This document shows, piece after piece, positions 1 through 15,614 of a stretch of DNA of 64,000 nt (positions are counted from its first letter, which is position 1; each line of letters opens with the position of its first letter). The position numbers were made by a program, and so were the translations under genes. The DNA is taken from contig OX439130.1 in the NCBI GenBank assembly GCA_949318235.1, positions 39,572,335 through 39,636,334 of the forward strand. Direction: 5' to 3'. This stretch comes from Ecdyonurus torrentis. Taxonomy: Eukaryota; Arthropoda; Insecta; Ephemeroptera; Heptageniidae. Under the pieces are notes generated by a model. It had not been told where the DNA came from and did no database searches. It saw only the letters and a list, made by a program, of their open reading frames with translations.

Positions 1-596
1 TCTCTTGACGCCTTGTTGTCACTCACTCGCAAACTTGGGTGCCACATACGTGTGAAAACCTCAATTCCGCACTTCACTCACTACACGGGGAAAACATAAT
101 ATTATGCAGTTCTATTATAATATTATAAGGAAATTTTAGTCAACTTAAATTATTTTAGTTCATTTCTTAGAATTGAATTAATAATGAATTTATATAACCT
201 ATACAAAGCCCAAGTTGGAACTATTGATCATATTATGCAACCCGCTTCTTACATGTACCTTGCGGGTTGCCTATATTTGCATGGATATTCCGCTTTTTGT
301 TTCCCACAGCACCATAACAATAATATTAATACTAATAGCAAAAATAAAAAGGGGAAACTTAATGAACTTAGTTTTTACATTACGGTATATATTTTTTATT
401 GCTAAAATATTTCTGCAGCTTTGTGGAAATAGACCCACAGAAAAAAAAATCGGGCAGGTATTAACCTGTAAGAGACATATAAGCTTGAACATAGGTATTA
501 TTATACCACAATAATACCAGTGCACTGTGCAACAATAAAGGTGTGACTCACTTAGATTAAGTGATATTGTAGTTTATAACTACCTGTTCCAAATTC

Positions 597-837
597 AGCA
601 GTGATCAGAAAACTTTAATTTATGCAACCCGCACAACATTTTCTTCTTCTAATTATTGCATGTTTCTGACGTCAGAAACATGAATAGTCACGCATATTGC
701 ATATTTTACAGTATTTTCACGCTCTCTCGTGGGGCTACATTAACATTCTGGTAAAAATTGTCATGAGTTTTGAAGTTCCCATTTCGTGTTTATTCATTAA
801 AAAGCACCATGTTGTTTTATGTGGTCTATGGTTTTAA
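597..837 (+). mobile_element. TTAA-ended MITE, 5'-truncated copy 4
   Basis: Homology begins at gcagtgatcagaaaac and runs to the right terminus tggtctatggttttaa. The first third of the element is missing. This copy keeps the perfect 20-bp palindrome TGTTTCTGACGTCAGAAACA at 660-679, so it may be closest to the family sequence there. Confidence 0.75.
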
Positions 838-3033
838 GATCTAGGTGACTCAATCGCTTAAATAATAGAGTAAGACAAAGACTATGGCATTTAATAATAA
901 CCCACAATTCTAAGTTTTCTTGAGTATTTATTATTATTAATACACAATCTAAATATCTCAAAACACATAGATAATATTTCTACCACCAAACTTTTATCGT
1001 ATTTGTCATGCGTGAAATTATAGATCGATTACTGATCTAATTAAAAATAGATTTTCATATTATAAATATAAAACCAAAGTTTTTTTTTTTTTTTTTTTTA
1101 ACTGTTATATATTATATGAAGAATTTTATTTCTCAGTGTATATAAAGAAGTAAAAGTGAAAAAAAAAATCTGCATATAAAACGTTGAGTCAATAGTCGGT
1201 TTTCATGTTATCAAGCTAGAACATGTTGGAACTCATGGCTTTGGGTCAGCAGTGCACATTCCAAAAAAATCAGATACAATCAATAGAATCGGAGGAATTT
1301 CATGTTATATAGGAATGTGGGGGAAAAATCTTGTAAATGTTTTTGCAAAAAAAAAAAAAAAAAAAAAAAACTTCTATGTAAATGTTATATTTTTTAGTTC
1401 ATATTATTTAAATAAACTGAAGAAAAATATGTACATTACTCTTCAAAAATTATTCACAAATTCCTTATTTTCTTGTAATACTTTGAAGTAATCCATGATA
1501 AGATAATAATGTAAAACAAAGTGTATCTCTTTAAATACCTAAAAAATGTATGTAAATAAAAATACAGGTACTACTGTAATACAATACTGTCAGTAGCAGA
1601 GACGTAACAATTAAATGATCAGCATTATGAGATTTAATCAACCGTTACCTTGTTTGTACACATTTTCATTAAGTATTTTAAACTTAATGAAAATAGTCTT
1701 TCTACAGTCACAATTTCAAATAAATAGACAACTTTTTGCATACGCAATTTTATGAACTTAATATATTGTGTTTATTTTCTAGCTTCATGACTTTTTTAAT
1801 AAAAAAATACTTCATATAAGCTAAACAAAAAGAAAAGAGTTGCGGTGACAGGTGCGAGTGTTTAGTTTGGAATTAATTGTTTGAGCTCAAATTTAAATAA
1901 ATTAATAATAAAAAAAACATGAAACAATATCGCCTTTGATATAAAAATCACTTAAATATCATCACTCTGCTTGAGGCTATTCGAGGGAGAAAAAGAAAGA
2001 AGAAAAAAAAAAACGTTTTCGTATTGATTTTATTGGTTCACGCCTCGTATAAAATAAAATTTTGCTGTGATGTTGGGTATACTTTACATGGTGACACTTT
2101 CATGCGCTCTTATCTCATTCTAGACACGAAATAAATTCACTCTCTTATTCTGTCGCTAGCTATGTGTGATTTTCTAGTAAAAACTGTTCACGTACGACAT
2201 GTGAGGAAATACTGTTAACCTAAATTGACTTTGCTCTTTAAGAGTGCATTTTTGTATTTCGTTATTTATATGGTCAAATGAACGTTTTGTTTAAATAAAC
2301 GGACTATTATATTTTCAAGGATGACTGAGAAAGAGTAAAATTATCATGTATGCAAAAGTTAAGTAAAAATAATTTGCAATTTTTAAATGTAGCGTAAATT
2401 ATTCCGTTATTTTCACAAAGCATTTAAAATATACGTACAATTGTAAGTGTGAATTTTTTTTTAGTTACAGGAAAAGTAAACCTCTGCTGACGTCATTAAC
2501 TTTTATTGTTGCGTTGTCTTTTGCTTCGATAACTATCACACATGATATCATGCTATCACAGGACAACGAATATGACGAACGCACTGCACTAAAAGTAAAC
2601 AAGAGATAATTTTACTACCCTTGTTTCATGATGTCACAAGCTAACTTTTACAATTTTCAAATAATATTTAAAAAAAAAAATATTAATAGAAAAACAAACA
2701 AACTGAAATAACAACAACAGTGACTTAAACTTTTACTTAAAATTAAAATATACATACAGTCAAGATTAAGAAAGATTTTTAATTTCGTATTAATAACTTT
2801 TAAACGAGAAAGTTTGCATACTTCATTCTTACTTAAATATATATAAAGAACAAACTGACTTTGACATTTATTTTATGAGGCATTACTATTATTTCAGTTT
2901 TGTATCTATGAAAATATATGAATAGGAAATAAAGAAAAACTTATAAACTGAAGGAAATATAAATTTAAAATAAATTCAATGTCATTTTAAAATTACATGG
3001 AAGGTAATGGTAACAAAAAATAAACAACTTGCA

Positions 3034-3034
<1 letters not shown>

Positions 3035-3065
<31 letters not shown>
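3035..3065. repeat. Poly-A tract, 31 bases
   Basis: Uninterrupted A tract; no retroelement body recognised upstream. Confidence 0.95.
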
Positions 3066-3069
<4 letters not shown>

Positions 3070-4422
3070 TTATAAATATAATACACACACTTGTTATAAA
3101 AAGCCAATTTTTATGGACGCTGTTAATATTTTGAATATCATAAGTGAGTCCTTTTTTTATTTTTAATATTTTATGTTAGCTACCTCTAATTTATTTAAAA
3201 TATCAATTATAAATAATTGTTATTCAATGAGCAGTAGTGGATATAATAATTCAGTGCTATGTGATTTAGTTAAATATTACATTGTAATTTTTGTATATGT
3301 ATTTTATGTTTTGTTTAATTATGTAAGAATTGGCAATTAGTTTTAATTTTGTTTAACTTTTAAAACAACAATCGAAATTAATAATAAAAGAAACTGTTTT
3401 ATGATTATAGAAAAGTAAAAAACGAATTTGAATTTTTATTATTTAAAAACAAAAACGTCTTCAAATATATAATATTATATTTTCTTAATAATACCATATT
3501 ATAATATGATAATACTTATAATTTATACATAATAACTATTACATAAAATAATTTACAATATATAAAATTAAATATGTCATACATAACATTAAAGTAATTA
3601 CTTTGTATAAGAAATATTACTGCACTTTATAAACAAAATTTCAATTTAATTCATTTAGAAAATACATATTAAAATATTTTATTAACATCATATTACCTTA
3701 TTAAACAAGTTATATAATATAAGGAAAATATTAAATTTAATGTTCCTTTAAATTATATTATATTTCTTGAAATTTATAACATATCTTATATGAAAATAAC
3801 TATATAATATCATGCTATGCTATCTATTATGTAACTTTATTATTGCATTTCAAATTACCTTACTTTATTATTATTTGCTGCATAATATTTTTATAGTTTA
3901 CTGTAATGTTATATAATATTGAATAGAAAAGCATATAATTTAACTCTTAAGTATTTATTGAACTTCTATTTCCAATATCCATTGTAAAATTTATGATGGT
4001 TTTCCTTTGTAATAAGCTCGCTTGTGCTCCATTCGCAAAAGCCAGCAAACTTTGTAATTTAAAGCTATATTTCCGCTGAGAAAAAGTCATACTTTTATTA
4101 AATTTTATAAAAGATATAGAAACTTTTTTTATATATATTTAAATTATTATTATTAGAAATAAAGAAAAATGTTTTAAAAATTAAGTTTATTGTTTTCATA
4201 TCTGTAATAAATTTATTTTTATTGAATTCTTTTTATTCAAAAAGTTTTTTTCCCTTTTTATATGAAAGAGAGGGGGGTTGATTTTGAAATTATATTCAAA
4301 ATATTTAGGACTTTTAGATAAATTGATGATTAAGAGATGTGGTTTCATTTTTTGTTTTAATAACCTGTATTCTATACAAAATTTAAAGTTTTCTGTATTA
4401 TAATTTAAAACGTTTAAATTTT

Positions 4423-4540
4423 ATTGAAAGGGTTCGTGTTTCGTGTTACACCGTGTTATATAAGCAGTAAACTGACATTGAAAGGGAATTCGGCTCGACC
4501 GGGACTCGAACCCGAATCTTTGGTTTCCCAGTCCACTGCG
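4423..4540 (-). repeat. tRNA-derived SINE, copy 1
   Basis: The minus strand reads cgcagtggactgggaaacc, aaagattcgggttcgagtcc, then cggtcgagccgaattccc. The T-arm-like CGGG-TTCGAGT-CCCG can pair and matches the pol III B-box consensus. The A-box half is not well preserved. Two dispersed copies with shared non-tRNA bodies argue for a SINE family and against a tRNA gene. Confidence 0.7.
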
Positions 4541-6058
4541 TTTAAAGCTTGTTACATTGCAAGTAAGTAATGAGTCATTACTAATGACTAGGTAATTCAC
4601 TATACTAAATTACATTTTGAATTATTGTTCGATAAATTTAATAAATTGATATATTTTAAACAGGAAATACAATTTATAAAATATATTAAACAACAAAAAT
4701 TATTTTAAAAATAATAATATTATTTTTTAATAATTATATAAAGATAGAATGCAAGATTGCTCTTTAATTGTATGGTGAGGAAATTCAAAAATGTAGTTTA
4801 ATACCCCAAAATGCGTAATCCATTTAAATAACCAAACTTGATCGTCATTCTTTTTGTCAATTGGAATACATGATACGCTGCATTAATATCCCACCTGCAG
4901 CAAAGTAATTTCCCTTACAATTCTATGATAAAAAGCATAATTATGGATGAAAATAATCGTTGTCTAGCTAGACTGTACATTATCTGTGAATGAATTATCA
5001 GAGCACAAGTTGAAGGAAGTAAGAAAATTTGGTATATATAGCTGAGTTGTATGAAGAAAGCACATTAGAGAGCAAAGGAGATAAAAAGTTTGTCATATCT
5101 GACTACACTTTGCTTCAACTTTGAATTTCTGCTTTCAATTTCTCACTTTTTGTAACAAAGATAACACACACATAATATTTTGTAGAAAGTGCTTTATATA
5201 GTTGCTAAAAATGAAAATATTTTCTTTTTTTTTCTTCTATAACTTGTATAAAACTCACTTCAATGAAATATTGGAAGTATGATCGATATCGGTACAACAA
5301 TTTTTATATCTGAAATAAATAGCAGTAAAGGAAGACCATATTTTAAATACACACATATACAATATTTCTCTCGATAAAAAATCTAACCAGCTTGTATATA
5401 TTTTAAATTGCGTGCGTATACAGTTATATACAAAATAATGGTACTTGAAAAAGTTATATAACTGGAACAGTATCTCAATAAAAAAAATTAAGCCTTTTAT
5501 TATATTAAATAGAAGACTAAAATTCTTGCTATGGAATGACAAAAATCAAAATTTTTAATTTATTTTCGAGTGATATCTACTCATAGTAATAAATCATAAT
5601 ACTAAAATCATTAATAGACTTATCGTTATATTTTTATAATTCTAATTTTTAACGGATTGGAATGAAGCTGAAATTACGTAATAATTTTTATGAACCACGT
5701 ATAAAGAAATCAAAACTTGAATAAACATAAAATAATAATAATGATTTTATATTGTACTGTACATATTATGTTTGTTTTTTTCATACGAGAGAACAAATTA
5801 ATTTTTATGATATGCGTTGCTATCCACTCGCATACATGTTTTTTTTATTACATTATTGGTGTTTATTTCCAAGTGTGTGTAAAATATAATAACACTAAAC
5901 ATTATTAAATTTTACAATACAAAAAAGTTTTGGTGTTATGTAACTGTTGTTTGTTGTTATTGTTTTGCCTCTGCTTTAGTTTCTTTTATGTTGTTCTCTA
6001 GAGTTCCTTACAAAAGTTTAGAGTCTGAACTTTTTTCTTATTTACTTATTGCACTTTG

Positions 6059-6062
<4 letters not shown>

Positions 6063-6104
<42 letters not shown>

Positions 6105-6114
6105 CCTCTCTCTC
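6063..6114. repeat. (TC)n microsatellite
   Basis: Pure (TC) repeats to 6100, then an interrupted continuation. A (CA)-rich tract follows at 6216-6258. Confidence 0.95.
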
Positions 6115-6215
6115 GGTCTCCCGGCTGAAGATGCTACAAAGTAAATTATGTCATCCCCAAGTCGCCAACACCAAAAGGGTTAAGATAAAAATTCATGTTA
6201 TTGTTTCAGACAAAA

Positions 6216-6258
6216 CTCACACTCACACTCACACGCACACACATACACACACACACAA
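6216..6258. repeat. Interrupted (CA)n microsatellite
   Basis: Repeats of cacact and cacaca with interruptions. Confidence 0.9.
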
Positions 6259-9200
6259 CCAAATGTACTAGATTTTTATTCCTTGGTCACAAAAAGTTAT
6301 TGTTATTTTCTTATACAAAGAAAGAGAAAGAAATTTCACTTAACAATATTTTGCTAGCTATTCAATTTTGAAACAAGATCTTATCTTATCAAGAAAATAT
6401 TTCTTACCATAGAAAGATCAGAAGTAATTATTTGCAGTAAAATTGAGAGAGAATTGATATTTGTTTTCAACATTATATGTTATAAACATTTTATGCAAGA
6501 AAAAGCGCGTCAGCAACATATAACTTTAAGACACATATGTAAAATAAAAATTGTCAATTAGCAAATTGTTATTGAAATTTCTTTACTGTGTACAAACCAA
6601 AAAAAGGTTCTGTAATAAATTTTATTTTAAAATAATATTTAGAAAAAAATCTGGATTTCCACCTTTAAGAACTTGTTTAAAAAAACTTATTTTAAAATAT
6701 TTTAGTTTAGTGGTATTATTATTGTAAAATATCAACCATGGTCGTTTAGATTAAGAATTTACATATTCACGTATAATATTCACGTTGTATTTTGGGTATA
6801 TGTTCAATATTTTCCTGCGATAAAATGAAGTGTTGAGGTGCTTTATATATAAAATTTTATAAGACTTCTTTTTTAAAGCAAAAGCTCACAACAAATATTA
6901 TAAAAGTTCTTTGATCGTCATATTTCGTATATTATATTTCATTCATAACTGGCCAATAAAATGTTGTGATTTAATTTAATAATTTAAACTCACTCTCGTT
7001 CAAAAAGAAAAAAAGTTTTGAGAAAAGCTATATTGAAATAAATAACATAGTTAAAACTAGTGGCATTATTCAATACTTTGAAAATTGTATTAATATTAGT
7101 ATAGCGTAAAAATAGCGCAATAAACAATGTTTTTTTATACAAAAATATAAAAAAAGTGTAATTGAAAGGGTGAGGTTTAGGCCTGACATAATGCCTAGTC
7201 TATACCATTGCAAGTAATCCAATCATAGTTAGAATAACAATATAAATATCTTCTTAATATAAAAAAGGAGAAACTGTAGAACCTTATAATCATTGATACA
7301 AAGGAAAAACAAAAGAAGGGAGAACAACAAGAAAGGGACATACATTAAAAGGGTGATGATTGAAACAGTTCAATACATTTTGTTGTAAACTGCATTTCAA
7401 CTGTTAATAAATTGATCACATATTCTTAACTAGCTCTTCATGCTGAAATAACATTAAACAGCGTCATATAATATCTCACTAACAGACAGTATAATTCTTT
7501 TGTGCTGCTATTTTATGTAGTTTACTTCTATATATAGAAAAAAATACAAAATTCAAAAAATCAAAGTTCTTTTTTTCGTGTTCTTTAAGTAGCTCCCCTT
7601 TAAACTGTGCGTATATAAACGCTAACTTTTAAAACTAAATATCAGCATACTAGAGTCTTTTTTTTTTCTTCTTTGTCATGTAGTAATAAAGATAAGTATG
7701 TCTAAATTTTAATTTCTTGCCATGTATAATATTATGTGAATTCATAAATTAAAATAATATTTCACTTAAAAAACAAAAAAGCAAAAGGTTGAGAAAAAAA
7801 CTTCACACTATATTTTTTTATTCTAGACGTGTTAAAAAAAAATCATATTTTTTCGACGCCATCTATACATTTCGCACATACAAGACGTTTTATCCCTGGG
7901 CCACGAGGTCTTGATTAAAATGCATAAATCTACTCTTCTCTCTTTCTCCAGTGCCCTAGAGAGCAAAAATATGTGTGCTTTTTTAACCAGCCGTGTCACA
8001 CAAATATTTTTATCGTGCTCCAAGCACACAACTTTTTTTTTCTAACACCAAATAATTTTACACATATCCATAATTTTCAATCCTGATTCTAAAACTATTT
8101 ATCGATCTATAATTTGTTCCAAAAATATTTGTTTTGACGAGTTTCAATGGTTAAACTTTCATTTTTATAATAGTAATAATTATTATCACTTTTCATGTAA
8201 CTGAATTTATACTCATTTTCTCAATCTAAATTTTATTAGTTGAATAGTTTTTTTTGTAGTGCATATTATTTATTGTTCTAATAATAATAAAAAATAATAA
8301 TAACGCACGAAAAGCATTTGAAAAGCAAATAAATTTTAATATGAAATTTAAATATAATTATAGCAATTTATTTCACAAAATGTGTATTTTAATATCAATA
8401 TCTACACGAAATCAAAATATTTTTTATATTTCTGTCATAAAATATAATTAAAGACATTAATAATACAATGAAAAATAATAATAATATACTGTGCAGTACA
8501 TTCTTATAAACTATATTTAATATAAAATAGGTCAGAGTGTTATACAAAATTTGCAAAAAAATATATAAGTAGTATCATAACATTAAAACTTATATTTTTC
8601 ATAACAATAATCTTCACTGTATCGTTTTATATAGCAGATCAACTTAATTAAAAGCATAATACTATTTCTTCTTCTTTTTTTTTTTACTCTTTATTTGGGG
8701 CGCTTGATATTCCTTCTTGTTGAAATGACCCTAATTTCATTCCATACAACGACAATTTAGTTGAAATAAGCTACAATCTACTGTTATACATACTTTTTCT
8801 CCCTCATTCTCATATTTTTGTTTTTAAATTATATAAGTCTGTTTTAATTTTAAAAGACTTCGGTCATATTAAGTTCACAAATTAAGTTTTTTTTATTATT
8901 ATTCTTCCACTCTAAATGATTTACATAATTTTATTTTTTTTACCTTCTGTTTTGAAGTGAGGGTACCATGCATGACTTTTTCTCTACAAAATTTATACAT
9001 AAAAGAGCAAATTATATTACTTTTGTTTGTATTTCTTTATATAATATAATAAGTTTCTATAAGCAAAGTAAACTACATAGAGAGCAATTCTCTTAATGAT
9101 TTTTTTAATGTAACTTTTCTTAAATTAAAATAATGGTTATTGCTGTGCAAATAATCCAATTTAATTATAAATTATTTAAAAAAAATTAATATAATAAAAA

Positions 9201-9637
9201 GATCACAAACGTAGAAAGTGTACGTTTTATTTTAATAGCTTATAAAAATCATAATAGTAATGACTTAATATAATATTACATAGTTCCTTTAATAGATACT
9301 GAAACTACTAGACCATTTCTACCTTTAAGTTGAAGGACTATTGAAAATAAGTCAGTCTCGAATCCTTTATGGCCTCAATAAAATACTTTCTTTCTTTTTT
9401 TTTTTTTTTTTTTGTATTATCATTATTAACTAACAGAGAGTGCCAATATTAGATTGCCTAGTACTGAAAGAATATTAATATCAGCACATATGAAAATATA
9501 AGAGAAAGAAAACTTCATATTAGTCTCTTTTAATTTCTGTCGCAACTTATTTGAAGGAAAAAAAATATCTATTCTATAACCAATTCACTCTATGAACAGA
9601 TAATAGTTTCTCGTAAAATTATCAGTTAGCGTATTGC

Positions 9638-9778
<141 letters not shown>

Positions 9779-12774
9779 CTTTTCCTCACTATTTTCTGCC
9801 AATTTGCCACAAGGTACCCACTGAAAACTTTGATCCAAACATCTAGCCTAAAGGTTTTGGTTCTTTGCGTGTAATCTCAAAACTTATTTCCTTTTATTTC
9901 AAATTTTAAATTCGCCTTGAGTAAAAATTTTAAACTTGAAGTTAACCTCAGGCTTTATTATTATGATTTTTTTTTATCAAAAATCTTCTTTGAAATTACG
10001 AGTATTCTGTATTTTTGAACGTAGTAAATAAGAAACACTGAAAATGGTTCTCAATATATACACAAGAAACAATAGTGTAATATATTTTCATTTTTGATCA
10101 ACATAATTTGTTGATTTGCGATGGCAATTCATTCTATCTATAACAAGGGAATATTATTAAAATAATACATGAAAAATTGATACTTATAATTTTATTGTCA
10201 CCCTTAAATTAATAGAGCTAATTTCTATTAAATTACAAAGAAAATATACATTTAAAAAACTTATAATAAATGTGTATTTTTCTTTTGTTTCAAAGTATCT
10301 GGACTTTACAAAAAAAAATTACGAAAATGTAGAAGAAAAAAATCTGCTTGAAAATATAAAATCATAAAATAAAAAAGAATAAAAAATATATGATGTAAAT
10401 GTGTTATCAACAAATATAATCAATTTCGTTGAGTATTATACGGGTATTTTGAAGTCTGCAGTATGCTACAAAAAAATCCAATATGTCATAAAGTATTATT
10501 ATTATTATTAAAATTCTTATTACATTTTGAGTATAAAAAAAAGTTGGCGCATGAAAATTTTAAAACATTACTTAAGGTAAAAAGTCTCATCTCAACAAGT
10601 TTGGACATAAAAAGAGAAAGAAATGTGACATTTTGTTTTTTTATGTCGGAGATTTCATCATGAAAATGATGGTAATTCAGTTGTACTGGTTTTGGCATAA
10701 GTTAAGGTCTTCATCACTTGCTTTAGTTTTGTACTTATTACAGGGTTTAAAATTAGAAAATCTGCAGTACTTTTAACTTTTCTCTATGTCTGTTACTTCT
10801 ATAAAGAAGTCTAATACATTTCATTTGAAGTAAGTGCATAATAGAAAACAGTGATGAACATTGTAAGCTCGCTGATTAGTTACTTTTATTGCAGAACTTA
10901 GAGAAGATTAATTTAATTGTATATTTTTTAATTTAACATGAAACATTAATTGAATGGTATTTATAAAAAAAAAGTTGAAGAAAATAGGTTATGTTGCTTA
11001 TTACGATTGAGAGAGAGGGAGAGAGATAGAGTACCTAACTTTTAAGAGTAAATTTTAAAACAATAAATAATACTACATTGAACAATGTCTTTATTCTAGA
11101 GCACAAAAGTTGCTATTTTGAAATAACATAAGTAAGTATGCTGAACATTTTAACTAGTATGCTATTATTATAATCACTACACAATATAGCATAAATTATG
11201 TTGCATAAATGTTGCTGCACTGAGCGAGCATAATTATTGCGTATATATTTTTGTCCATGAATGTATAATTATTATAATATATTTTAAATATTAATAATAT
11301 TTTCATTCCAAAAGAACCTTAAAGGACTTGAAGTAGGAGCTTAGGAGAGGTTGGCTCTAACGTCTGAGGAATTCAGCTCAGAATTATTCCCCCATATAGG
11401 GTTTATTCTTGTCATCCCCCCCCCCCCCTATATATATGTAAACTCGTAGAGAATATTGCGTCAAAAGTACGAGTGAATAATAGACAAATAATGTTGGTCT
11501 GAATTTCATTCTCAAGACACGGTGAAAATATAATATATTATATTATTTTTACTTTTAAAAATTATTATTCTAAGAGTAAAATAAAAATATAGAATACGTA
11601 AAACAAGAGAGAATCTCAGGTTTGTAAAAAGAGTACACGTGTTTTAATTACACAGTTCATCTTAAAAGATAAAATACTAAATAAAAAAATGTCTCTTTTG
11701 TCTGTATGTAATTTAAAACATAAAAATACTTGATAAAACTAAGTATATAAAGAGCAATAAATGTAAAAACTCAACTCGCTCGAGGCATATTTAAATGTAA
11801 TACACGATGACGGTTAACTATGACGCTACCGTTGAAATTTCTTACCTTTGCCCCTTGAGGCATCACTTTGTGTAGAGAAAGAAAAAAAAATCTCACCGAC
11901 TAGTACCACTTTTTAAATTCATTAAAAAAAATTCTCAACAAAAACGTGATTTCAAAGTAAACAAAAGTTAAAATAAATTAAATATATAAAATTTTGACAA
12001 GTTTTAAAAGATTTTATATAAAATTTAGACGTTAATATGAACTATAACAGAAAAACTTACTTAAAAAGTTTTACCACGGTATATTATAAAATTTTGATGA
12101 CAAAACTAAATAAAGTTTGCAATTGGTATGTATTTTATAAATATGTATGATTATAATACTTGATATCAGCCAAACAAATAGTTTGTTTTAAAGCAAATTT
12201 GTAGAAATTGCCTACAATACAAAAAAAATATATATAAATTTTTTTTTTCATGTACTACACCAATAAAATTGTCCAATTTGGGCATGCATGATACAGTGCT
12301 TTGTAGAAAATATGACAACATAGACAAAACAAACCAGAATAGAAACCCAATTTTAGTATAAAACTTTTAATAAAAATACTTTATAGAAAGAAAAAGGAAG
12401 AAAAAAAAAAGAGTTACATAAAATCCGATTTCCTAAAAAGAAGTGAATGCTTTTAAATTTAACCAGAAATATTCTTATTTGCTAAAGCAACAAGATAAAA
12501 TCATTTTCCAATATTTTGAAATATCCGTTATATTGAAATCGTTTCCCTCTTCCTCTTTCTTCTGCAAAGTAGATCAATGGAAAGATTAAATATTGGCATT
12601 CAAAGCAGACATAAGTGTATTTTGTATTGCGGAGTGATAATAAAATACTTATACAAAAGTATCAGAAGTGAGATGTATAGGGTAAGGGGAAGAGGTGGTG
12701 GTTGGTTACTTGTCCCTGTGGATTATACAAATAGTTGTTCACTCTTTGATCATTTCTTGAATGAAAGAGGTGTT

Positions 12775-12777
<3 letters not shown>

Positions 12778-12815
<38 letters not shown>

Positions 12816-12816
12816 A
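12778..12816. repeat. (TC)n microsatellite
   Basis: CT repeats with one ttt interruption near the 3' end. Confidence 0.95.
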
Positions 12817-13444
12817 ACAGTGCCTCATATTTTGTCAACTTCTGATTCATTCATATTCCTGTTAATTTATATTTTTGGTTTCAAAAGATTTTTATTTTAT
12901 TTTGAACTCACCTTATGGTACTTAAAAATATATATTTATGGTTATAATTTTTAGACTGATCTTTTCCCCATTTTAATTTATATTTGAATGATTTTTATAA
13001 ATAATCATAGAAGTAACTAAAATATAAATAAGTAAAGTTTGTAATGAAGTAATAAAACTACTTATATACATAGAAACTGTGATACTGAAGTTACCATGAT
13101 GTAAATATACAAAATGTATAACTAATGTATAGAAAATATAATATACACTAGAGCGCACTATTTCAATATTTGTTTTAACAATGAACGTAATAAAATTCAA
13201 TGACTCTCATACATTTAATTGTTTTTGTTTAATCATGAATTTAATAATTGTAAACAAATAAATATGGAATAACTTGAAACTAAATATAAAAATTGTTTTT
13301 GATGCTGATTTTAACAATATTTATTGATTTATTCACATTATTTTTATAGTTCTTACGATGTACAGTACATGAAATGTTGATAACAGAGCGTATATAGAAG
13401 ACGCAAAAAAAAAAAATAAAATAAAAAAAATAAAGTAAAATGTT

Positions 13445-13461
13445 CCCCCCCCCCCCCCCCC
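13445..13461. repeat. Poly-C tract, 17 bases
   Basis: Seventeen C in very AT-rich DNA. A 13-base poly-C also occurs at 11416-11428 and another at 58160-58172. Confidence 0.95.
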
Positions 13462-15369
13462 TCTTCATTTTTATGTTACTTTTCAACCAATGTTATTTTT
13501 TAATACCCACGTGACAACCATTGTCGTTTTTACTTCAGGTAGCAGTACTTTATGCCAAGTGCATGTATATCAACTGAACATATGAGCACATGGGTCCAAA
13601 TTTGTGGAAGCTAAGCAACATTTATCTGATTGTAGGTTTCGTGAGAGCGACTCAACTTTCAGTCGTCTTGATATGGATATTTATAGTTTAATTATATCGA
13701 AGAAAGAACATACACACAAATATAAAATAATGATAAACATTTATATATTAAAATTATAAGCTTCCATGAACAAAAAGATTTTTGTTTTTTTAAACAATTT
13801 GGATTCTGAGGCAATAATAATATTTTTTTAACAGAAATATTGCTTATTTATTTTATTATAAACAACATAGATAAAAAAGTAAATTGTAAACACTTAAAAA
13901 CTCCTAAAGGGTTGTTTCATGAATAAATATAAAGAAAAAAAAAATAAAACTCTTGATAATTATTCAACAAAGTAAATATTATTTTATAGTAGTGAATCTG
14001 ATAGCTTAAGGTATGAGAAATTTTTTTTTTTTTTTTTTTTTTTTCCAACAGAAGTTTAGCATCAATTCCACTGTTATCTATACTGTCCAAATAAAGGATT
14101 TTGTATAAATATTTAAAATAGAAATATTTGTGTAAAAAAAAACATCTCATTATTATATGAAAAAGGAACCTTTTACCTTTTTAACTCTTCACCGTCAAAT
14201 AGTTACAAAAAGAATAATATTATTATTATTATTTTTTTTGCTTGCCATATTGTGTTATCGTGCTACACCAATCCCAGTCCCAGTCAAGACATTGTCTTAT
14301 CGACAAGTAAGGACTCCAAATAATAATTTGTAATAAATTTTGTAAAACTTATTTTAATGTAACAAAAAATTAATAATAATAATATACTTTTTGCATCATG
14401 TTAATTATGTTAATCGTGTTATATCATGTGAAAATCATTTTTTTAAGAACTTGCAAAAACTGGAAACAATATTTATTTATTTCATCCATTGCAATACTGC
14501 AATTTGCCACGCTAGCTTTTTTTCCTGCACACACCCTAGTTCACTTTTAAATTATCTGTAATAGCATTTAATCAACAAAGCAATAAACAAATATTAAAAG
14601 CCACATAAATTTATATTAATTTAATCTTAACCAATAGTGCAAATAAAGGTATGAATTTCTTTTATATTTATTTCCGTTGTCAACTTCTTAGATTCTCGAA
14701 CAAAAGCCACTTGAAATATATTATTTTATCCATTCTGTCAATAAATACGAAGTTTTAATTCCTTGCAGTTGCAGCGATTAAGGATTAATGTGTTTGACTT
14801 TTTTTTTTTTTTACTGCACTGTGAAATACCAAATACAAAGTTTATCTTTCGTAAAGTACAAAAAGAAAAGTGTTTTCAACTTAGCTATGAACTTAAGATA
14901 ATCTTCAAGTAGAGAAAAAGAAGCTACTTGACTGCAATTAACAGTATAAAAACTTTTTTAGTTCACTTGTTCATACATTTAATATTTACTTTGGAGATCT
15001 AAACTTTAAAAAAGTTAACAAAATCAAAGTTTACTTTAATAAAAGTCAATTGTGATAATACACACTTGACTTTAAGTAATTAAAAATTTAGTCTTAATAA
15101 TTTATTATTGTTAAAACAAAATTATATCTCATAGCTAGAATAAAATTGAAGGTAACATTGATATTTAAAATGAAAAATTATTTAACATTGAATGGAAACA
15201 TTTCTTTTTATACAGAAATAAAAATATATTAAAATGAACTGTAAAAAAATGGTTTATTTATTTAATATTGTGTCTTTTATTAGACTCAGGCCTGTATGTA
15301 ATAAAATAGCAATACCTACCTGTAGTTTTGTAGTTTATAGAAACATTAAATTTTAAAATCATGAAACTG

Positions 15370-15373
<4 letters not shown>

Positions 15374-15462
<89 letters not shown>
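15374..15462. repeat. (TA)n microsatellite
   Basis: About 88 bases of uninterrupted TA. Confidence 0.97.
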
Positions 15463-15465
<3 letters not shown>

Positions 15466-15611
15466 AATAATGTACACTTGGGGAGTTTTTACATGGTGTG
15501 CTATAAGAAATCAAATTTCAATTCTTTACATCCTTGTCATTATTAGCATAATATTTTCGCAAGCAAATAGAATCTTATATTTTCTCTAAATAGCAATTTT
15601 TTATATTAAGG

Positions 15612-15614
<3 letters not shown>

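Noticed and set aside
1..95. Open frame at the left edge ending at a TAA
   Set aside because: Composition is somewhat exon-like, but the translation shows no Beat or other motif and the edge prevents judging splice sites.
4490..4540. Functional tRNA gene on the minus strand
   Set aside because: There is a B box and T arm, but no intact acceptor stem or good A box. A second diverged copy with the same non-tRNA body indicates a SINE.
7832..8029. Minus-strand 65-codon ORF in a GC-richer patch
   Set aside because: No recognisable domain, no splice context or conserved motif; only slightly longer than chance.
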